Below, piece after piece: positions 1 through 7,737 of a stretch of DNA of 64,000 nucleotides; the stretch's first letter is position 1; each line of letters begins with the position of its first letter. A program made the position numbers and the translations under genes. This stretch comes from Vibrio gazogenes (lineage in GTDB: Bacteria; Pseudomonadota; Gammaproteobacteria; Enterobacterales; Vibrionaceae): positions 1,302,001 through 1,366,000 of the forward strand of contig NZ_CP092587.1 in the NCBI RefSeq assembly GCF_023920225.1, read 5' to 3'. A model generated the notes under the pieces. That model was not told the DNA's origin. It did no database searches and was given only the letters and a program-made list of their open reading frames with translations.

Positions 1-1
1 A

Positions 2-271
2 ATTGAACTAGAAGATGGCGTTGAAGGTTACATCCGTGCTTCTGAGGTATCTCGTGACCGTGTTGAAGACGCATCTCTCATCCTGAGCGTTGGTGATAGT
101 ATTGAAGCGAAATTTACTGGTGTAGACCGTAAGAACCGCGTTATCAACCTATCTGTCAAAGCGAAAGATGAAGCAGAAGAGCAAGAAGCGATGGCTTCAC
201 TGAACAAGCAAGATGAAGGCGCGTTCGGTAATGCTATGGCTGATGCTTTCAAGGCTGCTAAAGGCGAATAA
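2..271 (+). CDS. rpsA: 30S ribosomal protein S1, C-terminal part
   Basis: This is the 3' end of the S1 gene, cut by the window edge; 89 codons and the stop are present. The translation begins in the last S1 (OB-fold) RNA-binding repeat, with the typical string [12 protein letters not shown] and then [19 protein letters not shown] residues. It ends in the acidic and Ala-rich tail usual for gammaproteobacterial S1. S1 binds mRNA leaders on the 30S subunit and helps unfold them for initiation. The following gene is ihfB, the arrangement found in most enterobacteria and vibrios. Confidence 0.95.
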   Translation: MELEDGVEGYIRASEVSRDRVEDASLILSVGDSIEAKFTGVDRKNRVINLSVKAKDEAEEQEAMASLNKQDEGAFGNAMADAFKAAKGE

Positions 272-281
272 TATCGTTCGC

Positions 282-311
282 AAAAAAGGAGCCTATTGGC
301 TCCTTTTTTTT
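282..311 (+). terminator. rho-independent terminator of rpsA
   Basis: The hairpin GGAGCC-TATT-GGCTCC is flanked by an A run on the left and a run of eight T on the right, 11 bases after the rpsA stop. The A run could make it work on both strands, but only the plus strand has a gene to end here. Confidence 0.9.
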
Positions 312-356
312 GGTTAGGATTTTGATGCTGATATTGCAAGTAAGAAGAGGGAAACT

Positions 357-641
357 ATGACGAAGTCTGAATTGATTGAAAGATTGTGCGCAGAGCAAAC
401 TCATCTGTCCGCGAAAGAAATCGAAGATGCCGTAAAAGATATCATCGAACATATGGCAACATCGTTGGAACAGGGAGACAGAATAGAGATTCGAGGCTTT
501 GGCAGTTTCTCTCTGCATTATCGTGAGCCTCGCACTGGACGTAACCCCAAAACAGGTGAAAGAGTTGAATTGGATGGTAAATATGTCCCTCACTTTAAAC
601 CTGGCAAAGAACTCAGAGAGCGCGTTAATAGTACGATCTGA
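357..641 (+). CDS. ihfB: integration host factor subunit beta
   Basis: The 94-residue product has the full length of IhfB and starts [13 protein letters not shown] is a heterodimer (with IhfA) that bends DNA by about 160 degrees and shapes promoters, phage attachment sites and origins. The DNA-binding beta-arm signature is visible at about residues 46-65 ([16 protein letters not shown]), including the proline at the arm tip that wedges into the minor groove. The start has a GAGG-type RBS (GAGGGAAACT) just upstream. The gene lies between two strong terminators, so it is probably transcribed on its own or by read-through from rpsA. Confidence 0.97.
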   Translation: MTKSELIERLCAEQTHLSAKEIEDAVKDIIEHMATSLEQGDRIEIRGFGSFSLHYREPRTGRNPKTGERVELDGKYVPHFKPGKELRERVNSTI

Positions 642-660
642 TTTTTGCAAGCGAATCGAT

Positions 661-691
661 ACGGCATATCGTTTGATATGCCGTTTTTTTT
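661..691 (+). terminator. rho-independent terminator of ihfB
   Basis: ACGGCATATC and GATATGCCGT form a ten-base stem with loop GTTT, followed by eight T. It lies 20 bases after the ihfB stop. Confidence 0.9.
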
Positions 692-778
692 GGATACGAT
701 ATTATCAATTATCATGGTATGCATGGTGATTTTCTTGCATAATCAGGAGTGCCAATAACTGATGCAGGTTTTCCCATT

Positions 779-1063
779 ATGAGAGTCCTAAAAATCATTC
801 TTCTTCTCGTTCTCTTCCTTGTTGCCTTAGCCTTGGGGGCTCAAAACCAAGAAGTTGTTACGTTCAACTATTTATTAGCAAAAGGTGAATTTCATTTATC
901 TTGGCTTTTGGGAGCAGTTTTTGTCGCTGGTTTTGCTATAGCGTGGCTTATTTTTGGTAGTTTGCATCTCAGGGCAAAACTCCAAATTCGCCGTTTGAAT
1001 AAGCAACTGAACAAAAGTGAAACTCAGCGTCCAGTTGCGAAAGAGAAACTGAATATCGGATAA
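779..1063 (+). CDS. lapA: LapA family inner-membrane protein (LPS assembly protein A)
   Basis: This small inner-membrane protein works with LapB in holding LpxC, and so LPS synthesis, at the right level. From the ATG at 779 it has 94 residues. Two hydrophobic segments are visible, about residues 4-21 (ILLLVLFLVALALGA) and 39-60, followed by a basic, coiled tail rich in Lys and Gln. A GTG at 749 in the same frame would add ten residues, but family members begin directly with MR/MK-hydrophobic, so 779 is preferred although its RBS is weak. It lies nine bases before lapB, as in other gammaproteobacteria. Confidence 0.9.
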   Translation: MRVLKIILLLVLFLVALALGAQNQEVVTFNYLLAKGEFHLSWLLGAVFVAGFAIAWLIFGSLHLRAKLQIRRLNKQLNKSETQRPVAKEKLNIG

Positions 1064-1072
1064 TATAGCTCG

Positions 1073-2242
1073 ATGTTAGAAATACTCTTCTTGTTATTGC
1101 CGATCGCTGCTGCTTATGGTTGGTATATGGGGCACCGTAGCGCTCAGCAGGACAAGCAGAAACAATCTCACCAAATATCCCGTCAATATGTTACGGGGCT
1201 TAATCTGCTATTATCTGATCAATCGGATAAGGCGGTTGATCACTTTATCGAACTACTCCAGGTCGATGATGAGACGATCGACACGCATTTAGCACTCGGT
1301 AATTTATTTCGTTCTCGAGGTGAAGTTGATCGAGCAATTCGAATCCACCAGAATCTGATCTCTCGCTCAGGACTAACAATCGATCAAAAGAATCTTTCAC
1401 TTCAACAACTGGCAAAAGATTACATGGTTGCTGGTTTTCTGGATCGTGCGGAGCGCATTTTCGAACAACTCATTGAAGAACCCGAACATCGAGAATCTGC
1501 ATTAATTCAATTGACTTCGATTTATCAGCAGACCCGTGAATGGATGAAAGCCATAGAATGTGCTCATGCCTTGGTTAAACTCGGCCGCAAAAAGATGCGT
1601 AAGAATATTGCTTACTTTTGGTGTGAGCTTGCAGCGGATGCGCAATCAATGCGTGATGACATGAAAGCGATACAAATATACAAAAAAGCGCTGTCGGAAG
1701 ATCCGAAATGTGTCAGAGCAAGCATTGGCTTAGGGAAGCTTTATCTGGAGAAAGAAGATTATCGGAATACCATTCGTTATATGGAAATGGTACTTGAACA
1801 GGATGTCGATTATGTTAGTGAGATTTTACCGACGCTTGCTGAGTGTTATCACCATTCTGGTCATGAGCAGGGGCTGATTGAATTTTTAAGAAAATGTATC
1901 GCCCATCAAGCGGGTGCTTCAACTGAACTAATGCTGGCTCAGTTGGTCGCTCATCATGAAGGTGTTGGCGCGGCGCTGGATTTACTGACGAAGCAACTGG
2001 TGAAGAATCCGACTATGAAGGGGTTCTACCGTTTGATGGATTATCATTTAGCGGAAGCTGAAGAAGGTCGGGCGAAGAAAAGTTTATCTGCATTGCAAAG
2101 CATGGTTGGCGAGCAGATGAGAATAAAGCCTCATTATCGTTGTCGGAAATGTGGCTTCTCCTCTCACTCTCTGTATTGGCACTGTCCATCGTGTAAGAGC
2201 TGGGGAGAGGTTAAACCGATTCGGGGTTTAGACGGAGAGTAA
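1073..2242 (+). CDS. lapB: lipopolysaccharide assembly protein B (TPR protein YciM)
   Basis: LapB is an inner-membrane anchored adaptor that presents LpxC to the FtsH protease and so limits LPS synthesis. The 389-residue product has an N-terminal membrane helix (about residues 2-17), a long series of tetratricopeptide helices (about 35-340), and a C-terminal rubredoxin-like zinc or iron knuckle with Cys357, Cys360, Cys371 and Cys374 (CRKC and CPSC). All are features of full-length LapB. It follows lapA with a nine-base gap and precedes pyrF, the same operon order as in E. coli. Confidence 0.96.
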   Translation: MLEILFLLLPIAAAYGWYMGHRSAQQDKQKQSHQISRQYVTGLNLLLSDQSDKAVDHFIELLQVDDETIDTHLALGNLFRSRGEVDRAIRIHQNLISRSGLTIDQKNLSLQQLAKDYMVAGFLDRAERIFEQLIEEPEHRESALIQLTSIYQQTREWMKAIECAHALVKLGRKKMRKNIAYFWCELAADAQSMRDDMKAIQIYKKALSEDPKCVRASIGLGKLYLEKEDYRNTIRYMEMVLEQDVDYVSEILPTLAECYHHSGHEQGLIEFLRKCIAHQAGASTELMLAQLVAHHEGVGAALDLLTKQLVKNPTMKGFYRLMDYHLAEAEEGRAKKSLSALQSMVGEQMRIKPHYRCRKCGFSSHSLYWHCPSCKSWGEVKPIRGLDGE

Positions 2243-2303
2243 GAACCGCTCCTGAAACGAGAATTGAACTGAATTAAAATATAAAATAAACGAAGGAGAA
2301 AAA

Positions 2304-3002
2304 ATGGGTGAGCCGAGAGTCATTGTGGCATTGGATTATGATAATCAAGCCGAAGCATTACGCTTTGTTGATCGGATTGATCCTCAGCATTGTCGTTTGA
2401 AAGTCGGGAAGGAAATGTTTACGTTATTTGGTCCTGATTTTGTGCGTGCATTACACCAACGTGGCTTTTCCGTTTTTTTGGACCTGAAATTTCACGATAT
2501 CCCCAATACTTGCGCCAAAGCAGTGAGAGCTGCGGCTGAGCTGGGTGTCTGGATGGTGAATGTTCATGCCAGCGGTGGTGAACGCATGATGACTGCTGCA
2601 CGCGAAATACTCGAACCTTATGGTGTAGACAGGCCGATACTGATCGGTGTTACGGTTCTAACCAGTATGTCTCAACATGATTTGGCTGATATCGGGCTAA
2701 ATGTGTCTCCTCAAGAACAAGTGCTTCGTCTCGCGACATTGACAAAAAATTCAGGGCTGGATGGTGTCGTGTGTTCTGCTCAGGAAGCCCGGCAGTTGAA
2801 AGAGCAATTAGGCCTGTCATTTCAGTTAGTGACGCCAGGGATTCGTCCGGCAGGGAGTGATGTTGGTGACCAACTGAGAATTATGACGCCTCAGGAGGCA
2901 ATTGCAGCGGGTTCTGATTATTTGGTTATTGGTAGACCGATTACTCAAGCACAAGAACCCGCATCGGTTCTGGAGAGTATTAATCATTCACTTTATGGAT
3001 AA
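2304..3002 (+). CDS. pyrF: orotidine 5'-phosphate decarboxylase
   Basis: PyrF carries out the last step of UMP synthesis, the decarboxylation of OMP. The product has 232 residues, the usual length. The catalytic array Asp60-x-Lys62-xx-Asp65 is present in the string [12 protein letters not shown], and the phosphate-binding end (VTPGIRP, then YLVIGRPI near residue 210) is intact. A strong RBS (AAGGAG) lies eight bases before the ATG. It is the third gene of lapA-lapB-pyrF. Its own terminator has been split by a mobile element (see 3062-3600). Confidence 0.97.
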   Translation: MGEPRVIVALDYDNQAEALRFVDRIDPQHCRLKVGKEMFTLFGPDFVRALHQRGFSVFLDLKFHDIPNTCAKAVRAAAELGVWMVNVHASGGERMMTAAREILEPYGVDRPILIGVTVLTSMSQHDLADIGLNVSPQEQVLRLATLTKNSGLDGVVCSAQEARQLKEQLGLSFQLVTPGIRPAGSDVGDQLRIMTPQEAIAAGSDYLVIGRPITQAQEPASVLESINHSLYG

Positions 3003-3050
3003 ACAAGTCGATTATTCTGTTTACGGCAAGATTAATTTGAGTAGAACAGG

Positions 3051-3061
3051 GGCTTTAACCC
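3051..3061. repeat. left copy of 11-bp target site duplication
   Basis: GGCTTTAACCC occurs here and again, without mismatch, at 3601-3611, directly outside the two ends of the 539-bp element. A duplication of 10-13 bp is the size expected for much of the IS4 family. Confidence 0.9.
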
Positions 3062-3062
3062 T

Positions 3063-3096
3063 AATGCCAGTCAGTTAAGCTGACTGGCATTTCTTT
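3063..3096 (+). terminator. hairpin at the left end of the IS4-type element, probable substitute terminator of pyrF
   Basis: AATGCCAGTCAG and CTGACTGGCATT form a perfect 12-base stem with loop TTAAG, followed by TTCTTTTATT. The stem includes the terminal inverted repeat. It lies about 60 bases after the pyrF stop, so it may now end the lapA-lapB-pyrF transcript in place of the disrupted terminator. That role is inferred. Confidence 0.65.
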
Positions 3097-3506
3097 TATT
3101 AGGGTATTTACTGGGTTTAGGTTTCACCACCCTTGGGTATGCTCTATCTTCTCGCCTTATTGGTAACCGATATACACCAAGTTGTTCTATGAGGAACTCA
3201 TAATGCTTAGGTAAATTACCGGGACTCGTTAATGGTAAAGTCTTTAGATAAACCAATACTGCTCGTGAACAGCTTGCAAAACTTAATTGGTTCGGCCAGA
3301 TATCTTGTTTATGTGCCGCTTCTGTCATTGCCTGACGGATAAGGTTGTAAGCTAATAAAAGCCCCCATAACTCTTGCTCTACCATCTCAGGCTTTTTGCT
3401 TCTTAGCGTGAACAATATCATCATCTAGAAAATGGTTAAGCTTTTCATAGCTTAAGAAGTCTTGATTAGATTCAACAGTGGTGTGCAGAGCTTGTTCTAT
3501 GTTCAT
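3071..3506 (-). pseudogene. IS4-family transposase remnant (N- and C-terminal pieces, core deleted)
   Basis: Reading the minus strand, an ATG at 3506 opens a piece beginning MNIEQALHTTVESNQDFL, which looks like the N-terminus of an IS4-type transposase and runs to a stop at 3387. An overlapping frame (3424 down to 3071) carries the typical C-terminal part: LRSKKPEMVEQELWGLLLAYN, then the region after the catalytic Glu. The two pieces meet near 3415-3425, in different frames, so a deletion of most of the gene, not a nonsense mutation, explains the structure. The catalytic Asp residues are absent. No function is expected from it. Confidence 0.85.
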
Positions 3507-3507
3507 A

Positions 3508-3542
3508 AAAAAATCCGACATCATGACTGATATCGGATTTTT
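3508..3542. other. subterminal hairpin of the IS4-type element
   Basis: AAAAATCCGACAT and ATATCGGATTTTT pair around a short loop (CATGACTG region), just upstream of the transposase start. Hairpins in this place often shield IS transposase genes from read-in transcription. With its T run it could also act as a terminator on either strand. Confidence 0.55.
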
Positions 3543-3600
3543 ACATGTTCTAAGGATCGTTCAACTGATCTGCTAATTTTCTCTTAACTGATCGGCATTA

Positions 3601-3611
3601 GGCTTTAACCC
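3601..3611. repeat. right copy of 11-bp target site duplication
   Basis: This is the second copy of GGCTTTAACCC. The bases that follow, CTGTTTTTTT, are the right half of the former pyrF terminator. Confidence 0.9.
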
Positions 3612-3656
3612 CTGTTTTTTTATATCAATTCATGAGGAGGTCATTTTCTCAGTCAT

Positions 3657-4427
3657 TCAACAAGGGAGGCCACTGTGAAATCTGAAGCAAAGGTCGGGAG
3701 AAAGTATCAGTTCGGCTTCGGTTTTTCCTATCGTATCGATTCGCTTAGAAATATCTTGATGCGCAATTTGTTGGGCCAGTGTTAAGTAGTCTTGATAATG
3801 TCGTGCTTCGGAACGTAACAAAGACACGTAAAATTTCGCGATATCGTCATCCATGTGTGGTGCAAGTTTGGCAAAACGTTCACATGATCTTGCTTCAATA
3901 TAGGCGCCAATAATTAACTTATCGATGAGAGCATCCGGCTCATAGGTTTTTACCTGTGACAATAGTCCTTTAGCATAACGACCGGCAGGAATATTCTCAT
4001 AGGGAATCTCTTTTTTCTCCATAATCTCAAGCACTTGATAGAAGTGGTGGAGTTCTTCTTTGATCAGTAAGACCATTTTATCGATTAAATCTTGGCTGTA
4101 CGATGAATTAGCTTTCGCCATGATTGTTTTGGATAGCTGACTTTTCCCTTTCAGATCCGTCAGAGCGCCTAATTTGCGATAAGCAAAATCTTCATAAGGT
4201 TTAAACCATGTAAGCAGAGCGGATGCACTGGTCGCATCGACCGCGTACTTACGGATAAGATACATTGCCGATTGTCCGGCCTTCAATTCACATAGAAGAT
4301 GATCAATCAGAATGGTTTTTAAATTCTCCGGCTTTTTCGCCTCGTTAATCCACGCTTCCGGGGTCTCACATCGTAGAAAGTCATGAATGGGTTGGAGTAA
4401 TTGTTGATACTGGTCGTTACTGGTCAT
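3657..4427 (-). CDS. miaE: tRNA-(ms2io6A37) hydroxylase MiaE
   Basis: MiaE is a non-haem diiron monooxygenase that hydroxylates the isopentenyl group of ms2i6A at position 37 of tRNAs reading U-starting codons. The 256-residue product is all helical. It shows the expected iron ligands: Glu47, the Glu125-x-x-His128 motif (KEELHHF), Glu178, and Glu207-x-x-His210 (SEARHYQDYL). The gene is convergent with the IS-type element and follows the membrane-protein gene at 4502 with a 74-base gap, so the two may be cotranscribed. Confidence 0.93.
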   Translation of the reverse strand: MTSNDQYQQLLQPIHDFLRCETPEAWINEAKKPENLKTILIDHLLCELKAGQSAMYLIRKYAVDATSASALLTWFKPYEDFAYRKLGALTDLKGKSQLSKTIMAKANSSYSQDLIDKMVLLIKEELHHFYQVLEIMEKKEIPYENIPAGRYAKGLLSQVKTYEPDALIDKLIIGAYIEARSCERFAKLAPHMDDDIAKFYVSLLRSEARHYQDYLTLAQQIAHQDISKRIDTIGKTEAELILSPDLCFRFHSGLPC

Positions 4428-4501
4428 GGTCTTAAACTTAAAAAGGTCGCCAGAGCGACCTGTTATGAATAGGTGTAGAATTTAAATCAGGGAGGAGATC
4501 G

Positions 4502-5266
4502 CTACCACTTTTTCTTCTCACCGAACAGGGCTTCCATATCGTCATCTCGTTCTCGATCGCCTTGCGCTTCAATAATCGATGTTTGTTTCTGTTGGCGCTT
4601 GTTCTCGAGCTCATCGTACATGGTTTGCAGTTTTTCCCGAGCTTGATTTGAATAAGCATCATTTTTTGTACTAAGGACATCGATACCTTTCTTCAGAAGT
4701 TGAATCGCCGTTCCGGGTTGTCCGCGCACAATCGACTCATTGGCTCGTTTGATGACATTCTCAATATTGATGCGTATCTGAATCATTTCCAGACGTGCAT
4801 TTTCTGTCACATACGCCTGAGTATCCAAACGTCCTTTATTATGTTCGCTCCGAACTGTATCTCTCAGACGTTTTACAAGCTTGAGCATTGTAATCGCTTG
4901 TTTATCATTGGTTGGTGACTTGAATGTTGTACTGTCCTGATTCGGATGATTTTCACGTAGATTTTTTACTTGCCCCTGCATGTTTTCGATACGATGTGCC
5001 AATTGTTTGTTTTTAGGGTCTAGCTCGTACATATTTTGTAGTGCATCTAAAATCCGATTATTCAGACACAGCAACAAGTCCTTACTGTAAGGGACATGAT
5101 GGGCGTTACCAATTAGGTCTTCAGTGGCATCAATGATCGCGACATAACGAGTAGACTCGTGTTTTCTCGCTGCTTCGACTTTGACTTTGTACTGCAACAT
5201 AATGTTGTAGCCTAAAATCAGAAGGAGCAATATGCCCACCAAGGCAATGATTAATCCTATACTCAT
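4502..5266 (-). CDS. membrane-anchored helical protein of unknown function
   Basis: I do not know a characterised homologue; vibrio genomes carry similar proteins, sometimes labelled 'DNA repair protein' without clear support. What can be seen in the 254 residues is one N-terminal membrane helix (residues 3-25, LIIALVGILLLLILGYNIML), then a long charged cytoplasmic part predicted to be helical. This includes a possible TPR-like hairpin near residues 190-215 (GQPGTAIQLLKKGIDVL) and an acidic-basic C-terminus ending GEKKKW. The ATG has a GGAAC-type RBS. It is likely in one operon with miaE. Confidence 0.75.
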   Translation of the reverse strand: MSIGLIIALVGILLLLILGYNIMLQYKVKVEAARKHESTRYVAIIDATEDLIGNAHHVPYSKDLLLCLNNRILDALQNMYELDPKNKQLAHRIENMQGQVKNLRENHPNQDSTTFKSPTNDKQAITMLKLVKRLRDTVRSEHNKGRLDTQAYVTENARLEMIQIRINIENVIKRANESIVRGQPGTAIQLLKKGIDVLSTKNDAYSNQAREKLQTMYDELENKRQQKQTSIIEAQGDRERDDDMEALFGEKKKW

Positions 5267-6545
<1,279 letters not shown>

Positions 6546-6599
6546 TTGTTATTGATTTTGAGTTTGTTAGGCGCTGTCAAGTCCCGGATTTTTCAGAGT

Positions 6600-6911
6600 T
6601 AGGTTCCAAAGTAGCAAATAATTTAGTGAGCCGATGACTCTTTCATCAGCAATCGCAGTAGTTTTGTTCTTGATTCAGTCGTCAGTTTGTGGAAAATCTG
6701 GTGCAAGGTGTAAATAAGTCGATAATATTTGCCCTTTTGGTAGTTTTTCACGTTTGACGTTCAGAGGTTTCTTGACCTTTACAATTATGCCTGCTTTCGC
6801 AAATATACCGTCAGCAGTAGGAAGAATGGATGCACCTACGGTGATGTCATTATCGTCAGAGGAGCGGATGCCAATGATGGTGTTTGACTTTTTCGGTATG
6901 CCGATCATCAT
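6600..6911 (-). pseudogene. ald: alanine dehydrogenase remnant
   Basis: The minus strand from an ATG at 6911 reads MMIGIPKK, then jumps to VGASILPTADGIFAKA, IVKVKKP and LSTYLHLAPDFPQT. Those strings match residues 1-8 and about 45-97 of alanine dehydrogenase (Ald), which turns L-alanine into pyruvate and ammonia with NAD. About 35 residues near the N-terminus are missing. An in-frame TGA at 6675-6677 stands where Ald has Leu, after which the same frame continues IKNKTTAIADERV, resembling IKS-ATCIAYETV. Everything after about residue 110 (the NAD domain and catalytic part) is gone. It lies divergent from lrp, the place held by an intact ald in V. cholerae as I recall. Confidence 0.82.
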
Positions 6912-7063
6912 CCTGACCCCTCATTTGTATTTGGTTGTATTCACTGGGTGTTTGTATAATATATCGAATATATGACTAGTATTATGTGAGTCTGTTATTT
7001 GAGATATTTTGTGTTAAAAATTGTTGTATGTGTTTGCAAGGAAGTAAATAAGGTGGAATAAAC

Positions 7064-7558
7064 ATGGCAGACAACTATAAAAAGCCGTCCAAGGATTTAG
7101 ACCGGATCGATCGCAACATTTTGAATGAGTTGCAGAAAGATGGCCGGATTTCAAATGTAGAGTTATCCAAACGTGTTGGATTGTCTCCAACCCCCTGTTT
7201 GGAACGTGTGAGACGACTTGAGCGTCAGAACTATATCACGGGATACACAGCACTTCTGAATCCGCAGTATCTTGATGCGTCATTACTTGTTTTTGTTGAA
7301 ATTACATTGAATCGTGGGGCTCCGGATGTATTTGAACAATTCAATACAGCGGTACAAAAACTAGACGACATTCAGGAATGTCATCTTGTTTCAGGAGATT
7401 TTGACTATTTGTTGAAAACCAGGGTATCGGATATGGGTGCTTATCGTAAACTTTTGGGCGATACGCTATTACGACTACCTGGCGTAAACGATACGCGAAC
7501 CTATGTGGTGATGGAAGAAGTGAAGCAGACAAATCAGTTAGTCATCAAAGTTCGTTAG
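7064..7558 (+). CDS. lrp: leucine-responsive regulatory protein
   Basis: Lrp is a global regulator of amino-acid metabolism that wraps DNA as an octamer or hexadecamer and senses leucine. The product has 164 residues, the E. coli length. The HTH is at residues 15-65 (LDRIDRNILNELQKDGRISN, then LSKRVGLSPTPCLERVRRLE), followed by the RAM effector domain with GDFDYLLK and MEEVKQTNQL at the end. An AAGG/GG-type RBS precedes the ATG. The gene faces away from the dead ald remnant and is followed by a strong terminator. Confidence 0.97.
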   Translation: MADNYKKPSKDLDRIDRNILNELQKDGRISNVELSKRVGLSPTPCLERVRRLERQNYITGYTALLNPQYLDASLLVFVEITLNRGAPDVFEQFNTAVQKLDDIQECHLVSGDFDYLLKTRVSDMGAYRKLLGDTLLRLPGVNDTRTYVVMEEVKQTNQLVIKVR

Positions 7559-7649
7559 CCGGTCAGGGAAGAAGTCTCGAATATCTTTCTGTATTCTGAC
7601 TTAACGACATTGGGTTTTGGCTAATGTTATGGTTAAATCACAGCATAAA

Positions 7650-7681
7650 CCGAGCGGCTTGAGCCGCTCGGACTGTTTTTA
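7650..7681 (+). terminator. rho-independent terminator after lrp
   Basis: CCGAGCGGCT-TG-AGCCGCTCGG is a perfect ten-base stem followed by ACTGTTTTTATTT. It lies about 90 bases after the lrp stop and before ftsK. Confidence 0.88.
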
Positions 7682-7737
7682 TTTCAATTCATGTTATGCA
7701 TGATGCTTTGACATGAGGTTTAGGCAAAAAGTTGGTT

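Larger units (their letters stand above)
3062..3600 (-). mobile_element. internally deleted IS4-family element (539 bp)
   Basis: The element has terminal inverted repeats: TAATGCCAGTCAGTTAAG at 3062-3079 and, read on the other strand, TAATGCCGATCAGTTAAG at 3583-3600, 16 of 18 matching. A perfect 11-bp duplication flanks it. Inside is only the start and the end of a transposase gene on the minus strand. Removing the element and one duplicate restores AACAGGGG-CTTTAA-CCCCTGTT followed by seven T, a complete hairpin terminator, so it landed in the loop of the pyrF terminator. It cannot move by itself, since the DDE core is gone, but it might be moved by a full-length copy elsewhere. The family call rests on the protein remnant and the duplication length; the exact IS name is not known to me. 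Confidence 0.85.

Noticed and set aside
3003..3656. Attenuator or riboswitch behind pyrF
   Set aside because: All hairpins there are explained by the inserted element's ends and the split terminator.
6754..6975. 73-residue plus-strand open frame opposite the ald remnant
   Set aside because: It is the mirror of the decayed ald; the minus-strand reading shows clear Ald strings, this one shows none.
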